Source: an uncultured Poribacteria bacterium
GTDB lineage: Bacteria > Poribacteria > WGA-4E > WGA-3G
Direction of reading: 5' to 3'
Length of the DNA stretch: 64,000 bases
Assembly: GCA_951812525.1 (NCBI GenBank)
Contig: OX638316.1
Span: 1,438,506 to 1,502,505 of the forward strand
This document shows, piece by piece, positions 39,490-49,648 of the stretch. The number at the start of each line of letters is the position of its first letter. The first letter of the stretch is position 1. The position numbers and the translations under genes were made by a program. The notes under the pieces are model-generated. The model made no database searches and had not been told where the DNA came from. It saw only the letters and a program-made list of their open reading frames with translations.

Positions 39490-42261
39490 CTACTTCTGAC
39501 GAATGAGCAAATGCGGTCCAACAGGGTATCTGCCCATACGTGCCCCATAGAGTGCGAATCCACCTTTCATATCAGCGTCTGCTTTCACTTCATAACGGAC
39601 TGCTAATGTGTCTGTCTTACCATTCAAAACGAGCGAGGTATCAACCTTGACGGTGTGTAGATAGCCGTAAGTACCCGGTTCCCCGTGGATATAAGAGAGG
39701 ACACCGCGGACATCCGCAGGGCAATCTGGAATACGAAGGGTGTCGATTTCAACACCGTTGACTGAAACTGTCACATCGGATGGGTATTTCTCCGGTTCCG
39801 TTTGACGTGCACCGCCATCCGAACTGGACCCTTCAAAAATGAGTTCCATCTCCGCAACATCCGCTGTGCTGAGTCCTTCTGGCAACGAAACCTCATATTC
39901 GACATAGCCACTTCCGACAGCAGAGAAAAGCTGCTCACTCCTTGTCGGTTCATCCCAAGAGAATTCAGATGTGTTTCCAGGAGCATAGTTAAGCGCAATC
40001 GACTTTGAATCGCTTGATCCAACTCGCGAGGCGTCTTCTACGAAATGCTCGAAGTTGATAAAGTTGCGGGCAACGACGACCCCTGTGCAATCTGTTACCC
40101 AGATGTGCAGTGTGCCGACTGCCGGGTGAATATTGGGCACCACAAGTTCGAGTTCGTGCACCTGCTCCACCTGATACTGCGGAAATGGAATCTCAACGCT
40201 TCCTGAAACACATCCGCGTGTGACATGTCCGGTTGCTGACATCGTATCCAGTTGCCAGTGAAGGGTTGTGCCCGTAATGGTTTTGTGTGAAAAGTGGCTG
40301 GCGTAAATGTCGGCTCTTATCCGCTCACCTGGGGCAACCGTTGTACCAGGCGGATAGTCGATGGCGATAAAGTCGAGCGCGTTGATATCCAAATAGTCGT
40401 ATCCGAACTCCTTTATCGAACGGTCGTAGTTCATGAAACCGTTGTGCTCCCATTCGATGTCCTGCAGCTCCGTGTAGACGTAGCCACAGATTTTTGGATG
40501 GAGACGGAGTTCGTTGGTAAGGTATTTGAAACACCAAGAGACATCCTTATCACCCGCACCGGCTGAGATACCACCATATTCGCTATTAATCAGCGGTGCA
40601 TCGGACTGAACGTTACCACCAGCGTAGTTAAATGCTGAACCCGGATATGTCTCTTCTACAACATTCGCGATATGTTCTTTCGCGTTTTCATAATCATTAA
40701 TATAGAAATGCCACGAATTGATGTCTGTTTCCACATGATCATACAGACATGGCGAGTTATCCTCTATCAGACGCGTCTCATCTAACGATTTAGCAAGGTG
40801 ATACATTTCACGCACCCATTCCTGACGGTCATGCATTTCCTTGTATTCTCTGCCGCCGAGTCCCCAGGTTTCGTTGAAATTACACCATGAAATGATCGAA
40901 GGGTGGTTATAGTCACGCGCTATAGTCCCACGGAGCGTCTCTTCAAATCTTGATTGCGCTTTCTCCGTATAATCGCCGAAGTTCGGAATATCGCACATAA
41001 AGAGCATACCTAACTTGTCAGCCCAGTAGTAGAGCCGAGGTTCGTCTACTTTGATGTGCAAGCGTAGGAAGTTGAACCCGAATTCCTTTGCGCGTTCAAT
41101 ATCTCGCCGGATAGCTTCATCTGTGAGGAAAGTATACACACCTTCTGGAGTGAAGGACTGATTGAGCGCACCGAGTAAGTAAATGGGACGGTCGTTAAGG
41201 TAGATATACTGATAATCGGCGTTTGGTGCTTTTGCTATGGAAACTTTCCGCATCCCGAAGTAGGTGAAAACTCTGTCAATAACAGATGCTCCGGACATCA
41301 ACGTCAGTGTGACATTGTAGAGATACGGCGTATCCACATCCCACAGGTGGAGATGTTCTTGCGGAATATCAATACGGATTTTGTAGGAGGGGTTTGCAAC
41401 CCCGAATCCATCTGTTCGCTCTCCACCGGCTTCTACTGCGATGCTGCCACTGAGATTTGAACCCGTTGCTTCCACAGGAGAGGCACAGTGCCAGTTGAGC
41501 GTTGTTCCCGCTGCAACTGCTCCGTCGATTGTAATGTCAAGAGTAGCTGTGCTATTATCGATATCGGGTGTAATCTGGGACGCTTTGATGTGTGTTGCGT
41601 TTCTCGGCTCAAGGTGAACAGTCTGCCAAATACCACTCGTCCGTGCATACCAACCTATCTGTTTGCCTGCAAGTTGCTCACCGTGGTCCTGTGCGTCATA
41701 CGCACGAACAACGATGCATGTCGCTTCTCCGGGTGTAAGAGCATCTGTGATGTCGAGTTCAAACGGGAGGTATCCGTTTTCATGTTCGCCGATATATTCG
41801 CCGTTCACCCAAACTTTTGCGTGCCAATCCACTGCCCCGAATGTCAGGATCGTCCGTTTCTCGCTCCATGTCTCTGGAACGGATACCGTTTTGCGGTACC
41901 ATCCGATAGTGTGTCGGGGTGCTTCGCGGTAATTGCCACTGCGCTCAATGCCACCGCAAGTGACATCTTCAGGGATTAAATAAGCTTTTTTGCTCAAGTA
42001 GTTTTCGTTATCTGCTTCGTCTTCTTCTCCCCATGCTGCAAGGCTATCCCAAGGATAGGGAACCTGTATTTGCGATGTCCATTCAGAATCGGCGGTTGAT
42101 TCAGCAGCAAACCACCGATTTTGTTCACCAATATCATCTGGGTCAAAAGCGAATTCCCATGTGCCGTTGAGGCAGATCCAATCTATACCTTCTGATGTGC
42201 CGCGTTGGAAATCTGGACGCGGGTATTCTGGACGCGGTCCGTCTGTATTGTTACCTGTCAT
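39490..42261 (-). CDS. Glycoside hydrolase family 2 protein
   Basis: 923 residues with the GH2 layout: a jelly-roll sugar-binding domain (CLNGTWEFAFDPDD from 30; WVNGEYIGEHENGY near 151), an immunoglobulin-like domain, a TIM barrel from about 350, and a C-terminal beta region. The acid/base is Glu464 in NFNETWG and the nucleophile is Glu561 in INSEYGG. GH2 includes beta-galactosidases, glucuronidases and mannosidases; specificity cannot be read. There is no signal peptide, so it should act in the cytoplasm on imported sugars. The ATG has AAGGA about six bases upstream. Confidence 0.88.
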   Translation of the reverse strand: MTGNNTDGPRPEYPRPDFQRGTSEGIDWICLNGTWEFAFDPDDIGEQNRWFAAESTADSEWTSQIQVPYPWDSLAAWGEEDEADNENYLSKKAYLIPEDVTCGGIERSGNYREAPRHTIGWYRKTVSVPETWSEKRTILTFGAVDWHAKVWVNGEYIGEHENGYLPFELDITDALTPGEATCIVVRAYDAQDHGEQLAGKQIGWYARTSGIWQTVHLEPRNATHIKASQITPDIDNSTATLDITIDGAVAAGTTLNWHCASPVEATGSNLSGSIAVEAGGERTDGFGVANPSYKIRIDIPQEHLHLWDVDTPYLYNVTLTLMSGASVIDRVFTYFGMRKVSIAKAPNADYQYIYLNDRPIYLLGALNQSFTPEGVYTFLTDEAIRRDIERAKEFGFNFLRLHIKVDEPRLYYWADKLGMLFMCDIPNFGDYTEKAQSRFEETLRGTIARDYNHPSIISWCNFNETWGLGGREYKEMHDRQEWVREMYHLAKSLDETRLIEDNSPCLYDHVETDINSWHFYINDYENAKEHIANVVEETYPGSAFNYAGGNVQSDAPLINSEYGGISAGAGDKDVSWCFKYLTNELRLHPKICGYVYTELQDIEWEHNGFMNYDRSIKEFGYDYLDINALDFIAIDYPPGTTVAPGERIRADIYASHFSHKTITGTTLHWQLDTMSATGHVTRGCVSGSVEIPFPQYQVEQVHELELVVPNIHPAVGTLHIWVTDCTGVVVARNFINFEHFVEDASRVGSSDSKSIALNYAPGNTSEFSWDEPTRSEQLFSAVGSGYVEYEVSLPEGLSTADVAEMELIFEGSSSDGGARQTEPEKYPSDVTVSVNGVEIDTLRIPDCPADVRGVLSYIHGEPGTYGYLHTVKVDTSLVLNGKTDTLAVRYEVKADADMKGGFALYGARMGRYPVGPHLLIRQK

Positions 42262-42567
42262 TTTTTTCCTTTTTGTCGTTTTCGGTTAAATTAGGGGTCA
42301 GATAGGCATCGGAACCCTCCATCCAAATATATCATAAATAAAATTTCTTTTCAATTTTTTTCTCTAGGGGTTAGGGATATTCAGTTCTTCTGTAGGAGGG
42401 AGCACCGATTCTCGACTTCTTCTTGTAGGAGGGAACTCTAGTACGTAGGTTGGGTTGAGCGGTGCAGAAAAAACATATCCATTTAACGCGAAAATCTCGC
42501 ATTTTCAAGAAACTTGAACACACTGAAACCTTAGCGAAACCCAACGCTTCATATAAGAAGTATTCAA
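42262..42567. other. Intergenic region with two repeat types
   Basis: About 300 bases without a gene. It holds two TGTAGGAGGGA cores (near 42390 and 42425), as also seen at 78-108, and then a long TTGGGTT/AACCCAA repeat (42449-42545) just past the stop of the SprA-like gene. Confidence 0.6.
42449..42545. repeat. TTGGGTT/AACCCAA dispersed repeat, copy 3
   Basis: The longest copy, 97 bases. Besides the outer arms GTTGGGTT and AACCCAAC, it has an inner imperfect pairing around GCGAAAATCTCGC and a TTTCAAG/CTTGAA pair. The GTTGGGTTGAGCGG start is shared with copy 4. Confidence 0.65.
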
Positions 42568-45500
42568 TTACTGAATCTCGCCGCGGACAGTCAATGCACT
42601 TGCGATGGAAAGGAAGTCTCGACCCTCTTCAACTCTATCGTTGTTATAACTGAGGCCGAGGTGGAAGTTGGCTGTGATATGTGTGCTGATTTTGTATCCG
42701 ACGCGTAAGGTTGTCTCGTAACGCTCCGAACGTTCTTCGCGGTTCGCACCGAATTGCTCTCGCCGAATAGCCCAAGAAAGCGTGTTGGTTAACTCCAGAT
42801 CATGTTTCAGGGGAACTCTTCCAAAAAACGGAAGCCGTATCCCGTTTTCTGTCCGATAACGGTAATCAACACTTAGGTTCGGCGTGACAATGAAAGCGTT
42901 GCTTTGGATACCACTCCGCTGCTGATCTTGGAACGTCGTGCGTACACCCAATGCTGTCCGAGTCTCTTTACCCCATGTATGTATCCAGCTAAGCGATGGA
43001 GTGTGCGCCGTGCTGTCGCTAAGGGTTGCTTCCTGCGTTGTATTGTCACGTTTCGTGAAGCTATAGCGAAGCTGAAAACTCGTCGTCTCCCGCGCAGTCA
43101 GTTTTACATCCGCTTCGTATGCTTCAGCGTGCGATGTATAGATACTGCCCGAACTCTTACGGAAGCTGTCGGAAGTGCTAACGTTTGTACCGAAGGATGC
43201 CCATTTCCACGGCTCCACCGAGCTCCGGACGGTATAACGGTTGCTCCGCCGCGAGTTTGTCCGTTCCTTCGCATCTTCGGCGAGCGAATAGATGTCTATA
43301 ATTGACTGCCCGGATGCAAGCCTCCGATACGATTCAGTAGCAGTGAAGTTAGCATTCGTGCTAACAGTGAAACTTTTTAGAGTTCGACTCAGAATTCCAT
43401 CCTGTACCTGTGATGTTGGACTGGAAATAGGGTCTGTAGGAGGCATCTCTCCCTTATCGCGTTCGATCCAATCTCCGCGATCCTCTTCCAATTCTTGGAT
43501 TTGTGCCTCGTCAATACCGTCTTCTCGTAGTTGTTCAATCATCTCCGTCCCAACGTCACCTAATACGGATTCTGTGGGTATGTTGTCTTCTCTGGGTGTG
43601 TCTTCTAAAGGCGCAGACGTTCCATCTTGTGGTCCATTTGGAGGGCTTTGGGTTTCTGGTGTTTTCCCGTTCAGGAGCCACCCGAACCATTTTTCGACAC
43701 GTAGGTTCATACCGAGGCTGACGTTTCCATTGAGCGAGGCATTTTTCTGTTTGCTGAACCAGTTCTCGCGAAAACTCAATCTGCTGGTAACAGTCGGACG
43801 TACCCCAAGCAGGTCCCGGTTAAGGCGCGGTGTCAGGGACAGGCGATGTTCGCGCTCAGCAATCGAAAAATCGGATGCTTCCTCTTCCTCGGGTTCAGAC
43901 GCTTCTGGTTCAGTGCCTACATTACCACCAAACAGCGAACTGGAATTCCGATCTTCTCGTCTTTCAAGTGTCCGGCTGACATCATAAGTCGGATTTAGAC
44001 TAAAGATGCTTGTCGGGCTAATATTTATTGTAATTGTCCCACTGTCTGTTTTTTCGTCCCGATTTCTGCCATAGCCGTAGCTGCTGTAGGTGCTTGACGT
44101 TGAAGACGTCTCTGTGGCGGTTTCCGGCTTTGCAATTATATCTTCGTGCCGATACTGCGCGTTAAGACCAAGTTTTGAACCGAGGTCGTAACGAAAGCTG
44201 CCGGTATAGAGATGGCTAATCTGCGTCCCTTGACGTTCATTCCAGAAGTCTTGGTAGTTATACGCAAAGCCGAGGTTCGGAAGCGGATTGCGATTAAGTT
44301 GGACAGAAATATCTCGTGTCTGTATTTCGCTTTTTCCACTCTGGAAGCTGCTATAGCCGCCTCGCACGGTCTCGGTTTCAGTGTCTTGCTGTCGGATAGC
44401 GTACCGGATCGGTAACCACGGGAAAAGCGTCACATCTGCGTCGATATTGAAGTCGTTATTCGTGGTGCTATAGCCACGCGAAGAGAGGCGTTGCCTACCG
44501 ATTTCGCCCGCGCCGCTTTCAAAGTCTTTGTCTTGGCTCGCGTAACCACCGCGCAATTTAACAATATTACCGAGAGCAACTGACATATTACCACGACGTG
44601 CCCATCCGGCACGGACGAGTGGGTCGCCGAGATGGATCTCATTCACCCAAATTTCGCCGCTAATTTCGCGGTCGGTATCGTTACGAATACCCAATAAGAT
44701 ACCGCCGATGTTTTTAATAGAGAGGCGTGTACTGTTTCTACCCCGAATCGTGAAGCCATCAGGGTGTCCGTCGGGGACATCATCTGCAGGTTGAGTCTCT
44801 GCTGTAATTGTGTTTTCTGCAACGGTGACACCGCTCTGGATCTCTGCTGTAGATTGGGCGGTAGCGGTGTCTGCAGTGAGATCTGGGGACGCGTTTCTAT
44901 GCAAATCCCGCAAATCGATTTCAATCAACTTCCAACCGTCAAAATCGATCGGCACTGTATATTCGTAGTAGTCTGTTAGATTCTCGAAGACATTGACATC
45001 CGCTTCCTCCGTCTGGTTAACAAATGGATCTGAACTATAAAACGAGCTCCGATAACCCGTACGGACTGTTGGTGCAAGTTGCAAAACGAAGGTTGTATCG
45101 CTTTTATCACCATAGAGCCAAAATCGGAGTGTATCATGTTTGCTGAAGTCCTGTCCGTCGCTTTGTGTTATGCCTTTCAGTTGTTTAGAAGTGACACCGT
45201 AAGATCCTGGGAAGAGGTAATATTCAAGACTAAGCGTCTGTTCGCGTTGCTGTTGTGTTTGAAAACCGAGCGATGTTGCTGTAAATGGGTGCAGTTTTTT
45301 GAAGAGTTCATTATCTTCGATGTCAAGATACGCGCTCTGATAATCATCATAGCTGAAATTATCTTTTGTGCCGACGATGAACTTTTCGAGTGTGTCCTCT
45401 ACAATTGTACTTGTTGACAATGTTTCACCCGTAGGGATAACAGACGGATCGTTCAGGTTCGATGGCAAACCGGGGTCCGCACCCAAACTGGAGCGGGTTA

Positions 45501-48500
45501 TAATTCCTTGCTGCCATTTGTTTCCAACAATTTCAATAGATGCCCACTGAAGTGTACCTTGCGCACTGCCGGGCGCGTTTTTGCTTAACCAGAACCGGAA
45601 ATGTTGCACGAATACAAGACTCGGTAAACGTGAACCTGTCGGTGTAAATTTAGAGAGTGGAATGCTAAGGAACATCCAGTCGTTTGCGTTTTTGCTTTTG
45701 ATCCACTCATTCGGAATTTCATTCAGTGGAATCGAAATTTCAAAGTAGGCATCTGCGCTGTCAAGCACACCGTCCCCGTTAAGGTCTTCGCTGTCCAATA
45801 TTTGGTTATCTGCACCGATAGAAATCTCGCCAAGAAGTCCGTCGTAATTCCAGCCTATGTCCTCCCCGGTATCGAGCGCACCGTTCCCACGATAACGATC
45901 GGCATCTGCGAGATTCTCCAGATCCAAATCTAAGGCGTCTACACTGCCGTCTCCGTTTGCGTCTATGAGCGTATTCGGAAGGTCTTCACTGTCCAATATC
46001 TTATCTGCGTCGGTGTCTTCGTTCACTACGCCGAGATTCAAATGTAGTGTAACGTTATCGTCCCCTTGCACTCGCAACCAGATTTCTAGGAAACCGCGTT
46101 CCGAATAGTCTACACCTGATGCCGAGAGACCATTAGAAAAACCGCCCCATTCCGCAACTACATCTCTGAAATCGTAGCCGAGTTCCATGATGAGGCGTTC
46201 TTCGGTAGAGAGGGAAAGCGGTTGAATTGAAGATGCAGGGACATCTCGGTTTCGCATATAGTTTCCGACCGCTTCAGATTCGTTTTTGTCTTTCAGCACA
46301 ACTCTAAAGACCGCCCTATTTTCATTGGTCGGTATAACACGGTAAACCGATGGATCGCTCGAGGCAACTTGATTTTGCGGAGTATACGGTAAACTGCTCG
46401 GCTTCCAGTTGTATTTTAGCGTAGGAACGGTTGTAGCTTCCTTCGCGCCCTCCATACTATCAATAAGTGCGACGCCTATGCTATTGGGATTGTTGTGTGA
46501 ATACGCTGCTTCTCCACTAAAATCGAGGGAGAGTGGGAAGTTTCGTATGTTAATAAACGGTAGGAGATTGAAGAGACCTGCAATGTTGAATTCTCTACCG
46601 AAACTGGTGTTTACATTGAACGCTTGCAAACGGTTGGGAACGCTGTTTACATCGGGTATCTCCGCCGGTTTTTGCCCTGTATTCAAGATGTACCCCGTCG
46701 ATAGCATAAATCCTTTTTGGAAAACAGGATTAAAATAGTTCATCCCGCCCCCGTAACTACCATAATTACTCCGAGACCTACCTCCGAAGCTACCGAAACT
46801 ACTATAGCCACCGCCATAACCGCCGCCGAAGCCACCGCCGCCAAATCCACTTCTTCCAAACCCTCCGCCAAATCCACTCCTTCCTAAACCGCCACTTCTC
46901 CCGCCTGGAAAAGTTTCACCAAATGCATCCCCTGTTCCCCTACCAAGTCCACTCGGATCCATCGTTTGCATGCCACCTAACCGATTAAATCTATCTTCAA
47001 GACTCTGCGCTCTGTCCGATTTAGGGGCAGGCTTATGCGAATACTCTAACCAAACACCCGCTACAGCTTGTTGTGATGAACCACCAAACGGGGTCTTTTC
47101 AAATTCCACAACGATCTCATCAAACTCATCAAGTTGTCTGAAAAAACGAATCGTTCCCACCTCATAAAGCATCATATAATCGGTGTCACGTGTAAGAAGT
47201 TGACCATTGAGGCGAACGGTTTCGCTATTCGGTATGACGAACAAACCGACATTGTACGTCTCTGATTGGTAGGCATAGTCTGCTATAATTGTATAGATTT
47301 GGGCATCTGATCGGACACCTTCGAGATAGATGGCACTATTGTTAAGCGCATCGCGATAGTCATAATATGGATGGCTCGGATCAGTGATTTGAAAGGGATG
47401 TATGCCGTATATTGTTGGGAAACGAAGGACACCTCTATCGTAGTCTATATACTCGGCATCCACATTGCCATCGCCGTTTCGATCCAAGCCAAAAATCTCG
47501 ATGTAAGGGGCAGAACCGGCACTCGTCTGGAACGTCTCATTTTGCCCTTGTCGGATAATCGTAAGTGTGAAGTCGCGCGGGTTAATATTGCGATTGCCAA
47601 GGCTATAAACGTGTGTCGCCTCGGTGCCACGAAAGCCTTTCTCTTTTAGGACGATGTAGCCTACTTCTTCCCCTTCTTCATCAAGTGTGCCGTCTTGGTT
47701 TTCGTCGACAAATACCTCACCAGGGCTACCAACAATACCACCACCACCACCGAGATATTCGTACGCTACAACGACCGTATAACTGGCGGAAATCGGCGAG
47801 AGGAACTCTATCTCACCGGTTTCGTAGTCTATATTGTAGTCTTGTCCAGCGAACTGCGGGTTAAAATAGCCGCGGCTCGTCCGTTTACCGCCTTGGTTGT
47901 TGCCCACAACACCATCATCAATATAGATCTCTTCGCTTCCCGATTTTATCGGCAGATATGCCTCATGCAGAACGCCATCTGCATCTTTGTGGATGTGGTA
48001 GAATCTGTTTTTTACATAGTTGCCATCTTGGATCTGAATCCCGCGTGGACCGTAACCATATCCGCCCCCAGCACGCCTCGATTGTCCACGAAAGGTGCGC
48101 ACCTCACGTATCCCTTTACTGCGAGAACCGAACGCTGTGAAACGTGTGTTTTTCCATTCAAAGACACCTTCAAGCCCGAATAGATTTCGGTTGATATTCA
48201 GAAAACGGGTGTTCGGCAAACTAAGCGTGATGTCACCGAAGGAGATAGTTTTTATAATGCTTTCCGGTGTGCCTTCGTACCAGATTTTAATCTTCTGTTC
48301 TTTGGCACCGCCGATACCGTATCCACCACCGTATCCACCGCCGTACCCGCCACCATATCCACCACCGTATCCACCGCCACTACCGAAACTGCTGCCCCCG
48401 GCACTGTAGTCTACAGCGATATGCGTGCGTTGTCCGACGCGACCGTGAAGACCAAATTGCTGAATCTGTCGCAAATTAAAGCCTGTTGCACGAGGAACAC

Positions 48501-49314
48501 CACTCCTACCGTATCCACCATATCCACCGCCATACCCACCACCGTATCCGCCACCGCCGTAGCTGCTGTAACCGCTTCCCAATCCGCTGCCGTATCCACC
48601 GCCAAACCCACCGCTGCTATAACCGAAATCCTCGTAACCGTAAGACGAGGTGAGCCCCAAATCAAGACCCGATGAATATCCACCATATCCACCCCCATAA
48701 CCGTAACCTCCATACCGGTTCAGATCGCCTTCACCAAAATAGTGGGTCTTGTTCGCCTCTATGGTTACAGATTGTAAGCCTGTTATTCTAAGGTTAGAAT
48801 CCATCGGAAGGGCGATACCCTTTTCATCCCGCTTCGGCTTTGGCTTCCAGTCGTAAAGTTTTTTAAAGTCGGTCAGGTATGGGGCATACCGCCATTTTCG
48901 GAGACTGTCTAAGTACGGTTGTATAAGTGGATCTTCTTCCGCTTCCGCCGGATCCAATTCTTCAGCCGGTTGCTCCGTGTCGTCTTGCCAGATGAAATGT
49001 TTCGACTCGGTGCCGCTATCAAACGGATTACCGGTAGATAAGCCGAATTCAGTATAGCGTCGGTTTTCCATGGACGTTTCGGATGCGTCAGGATCAACTG
49101 TGGAGACGCGTTGACGGGGTTGTGTGGGGTCTGTAGTGGGAGGGGTTTGTAACTCCGATGTCGGTTCAGCTTCTTCTTCTTCGGCGATACGACTCACGAC
49201 AACTTCAGATGTTGAACAGATGACAATGATAAGAATAAGCCCAGTTTTTAACAGCAGATTTTGCTTTTTTGAGGTTAACTGGTCTGCAAATTTCGGCAAA
49301 AAATTTATCTGCAC
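42568..49314 (-). CDS. sprA: SprA-like T9SS outer membrane translocon
   Basis: 2248 residues. It starts with GTG at 49314 (AGAGAG about seven bases upstream); residues 20-45 form a signal segment. SprA/Sov features run through the protein: FGDITLSLPNTRFLNINRN, slow repeats of strand pairs such as YNIDYETGEIEFLSPI and MMLYEVGTIRFF, Asp-rich EF-hand-like loops near 1130-1210, a segment with GEIWVNEIHLGDP near 1545, and a long C-terminal run of beta-barrel strands. SprA is the giant barrel through which T9SS cargo leaves the cell. Unlike Bacteroidota SprA, three Gly/Tyr/Ser-rich stretches (about 201-272, 306-336 and 790-858) built on GGGYGGGYGG units are inserted in the N-terminal third. PorU and PorV homologues lie 25-38 kb away. 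Confidence 0.75.
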   Translation of the reverse strand: MQINFLPKFADQLTSKKQNLLLKTGLILIIVICSTSEVVVSRIAEEEEAEPTSELQTPPTTDPTQPRQRVSTVDPDASETSMENRRYTEFGLSTGNPFDSGTESKHFIWQDDTEQPAEELDPAEAEEDPLIQPYLDSLRKWRYAPYLTDFKKLYDWKPKPKRDEKGIALPMDSNLRITGLQSVTIEANKTHYFGEGDLNRYGGYGYGGGYGGYSSGLDLGLTSSYGYEDFGYSSGGFGGGYGSGLGSGYSSYGGGGYGGGYGGGYGGYGRSGVPRATGFNLRQIQQFGLHGRVGQRTHIAVDYSAGGSSFGSGGGYGGGYGGGYGGGYGGGYGIGGAKEQKIKIWYEGTPESIIKTISFGDITLSLPNTRFLNINRNLFGLEGVFEWKNTRFTAFGSRSKGIREVRTFRGQSRRAGGGYGYGPRGIQIQDGNYVKNRFYHIHKDADGVLHEAYLPIKSGSEEIYIDDGVVGNNQGGKRTSRGYFNPQFAGQDYNIDYETGEIEFLSPISASYTVVVAYEYLGGGGGIVGSPGEVFVDENQDGTLDEEGEEVGYIVLKEKGFRGTEATHVYSLGNRNINPRDFTLTIIRQGQNETFQTSAGSAPYIEIFGLDRNGDGNVDAEYIDYDRGVLRFPTIYGIHPFQITDPSHPYYDYRDALNNSAIYLEGVRSDAQIYTIIADYAYQSETYNVGLFVIPNSETVRLNGQLLTRDTDYMMLYEVGTIRFFRQLDEFDEIVVEFEKTPFGGSSQQAVAGVWLEYSHKPAPKSDRAQSLEDRFNRLGGMQTMDPSGLGRGTGDAFGETFPGGRSGGLGRSGFGGGFGRSGFGGGGFGGGYGGGYSSFGSFGGRSRSNYGSYGGGMNYFNPVFQKGFMLSTGYILNTGQKPAEIPDVNSVPNRLQAFNVNTSFGREFNIAGLFNLLPFINIRNFPLSLDFSGEAAYSHNNPNSIGVALIDSMEGAKEATTVPTLKYNWKPSSLPYTPQNQVASSDPSVYRVIPTNENRAVFRVVLKDKNESEAVGNYMRNRDVPASSIQPLSLSTEERLIMELGYDFRDVVAEWGGFSNGLSASGVDYSERGFLEIWLRVQGDDNVTLHLNLGVVNEDTDADKILDSEDLPNTLIDANGDGSVDALDLDLENLADADRYRGNGALDTGEDIGWNYDGLLGEISIGADNQILDSEDLNGDGVLDSADAYFEISIPLNEIPNEWIKSKNANDWMFLSIPLSKFTPTGSRLPSLVFVQHFRFWLSKNAPGSAQGTLQWASIEIVGNKWQQGIITRSSLGADPGLPSNLNDPSVIPTGETLSTSTIVEDTLEKFIVGTKDNFSYDDYQSAYLDIEDNELFKKLHPFTATSLGFQTQQQREQTLSLEYYLFPGSYGVTSKQLKGITQSDGQDFSKHDTLRFWLYGDKSDTTFVLQLAPTVRTGYRSSFYSSDPFVNQTEEADVNVFENLTDYYEYTVPIDFDGWKLIEIDLRDLHRNASPDLTADTATAQSTAEIQSGVTVAENTITAETQPADDVPDGHPDGFTIRGRNSTRLSIKNIGGILLGIRNDTDREISGEIWVNEIHLGDPLVRAGWARRGNMSVALGNIVKLRGGYASQDKDFESGAGEIGRQRLSSRGYSTTNNDFNIDADVTLFPWLPIRYAIRQQDTETETVRGGYSSFQSGKSEIQTRDISVQLNRNPLPNLGFAYNYQDFWNERQGTQISHLYTGSFRYDLGSKLGLNAQYRHEDIIAKPETATETSSTSSTYSSYGYGRNRDEKTDSGTITINISPTSIFSLNPTYDVSRTLERREDRNSSSLFGGNVGTEPEASEPEEEEASDFSIAEREHRLSLTPRLNRDLLGVRPTVTSRLSFRENWFSKQKNASLNGNVSLGMNLRVEKWFGWLLNGKTPETQSPPNGPQDGTSAPLEDTPREDNIPTESVLGDVGTEMIEQLREDGIDEAQIQELEEDRGDWIERDKGEMPPTDPISSPTSQVQDGILSRTLKSFTVSTNANFTATESYRRLASGQSIIDIYSLAEDAKERTNSRRSNRYTVRSSVEPWKWASFGTNVSTSDSFRKSSGSIYTSHAEAYEADVKLTARETTSFQLRYSFTKRDNTTQEATLSDSTAHTPSLSWIHTWGKETRTALGVRTTFQDQQRSGIQSNAFIVTPNLSVDYRYRTENGIRLPFFGRVPLKHDLELTNTLSWAIRREQFGANREERSERYETTLRVGYKISTHITANFHLGLSYNNDRVEEGRDFLSIASALTVRGEIQ

Positions 49315-49648
49315 GTATACTCTCTATTTTTTCGTATTTACTGCGTTTCTGTGGATACTAAGGGATAGCGTTATAAAGACCGCCTGTTTGCAGTCATACG
49401 GAATCTAAAGTTAAATTTTGATTGCAAACGAAGAATTGGGTCTTTGTGTTTACATAAGGTCTTTAATTGTGCCGTTATTTTTGATTTTAGACCTACTTTG
49501 CGTCTACAAGTGCTACTTGCTGTTTTTAAGATGTGCCCACGTCACAGTTAATTTTTCTGCTGCTTCCACCGCCTGAAATTGCTATGTGAGGCTTTCCATC
49601 ACTTCCTCAAGTTTGTCCTCATCTAATGTTGTGTCGTAAACAGCAATT
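49315..49648. other. Intergenic region upstream of the SprA-like gene
   Basis: 330 bases with no convincing gene. It must contain the sprA promoter, but no hexamer pair stands out. No repeat of the dispersed families is seen. Confidence 0.5.

Noticed and set aside
48301-48720. Tandem CCACCGTATCC-like repeats as a CRISPR or minisatellite
   Set aside because: They encode Gly/Tyr-rich segments in frame inside the SprA-like gene.
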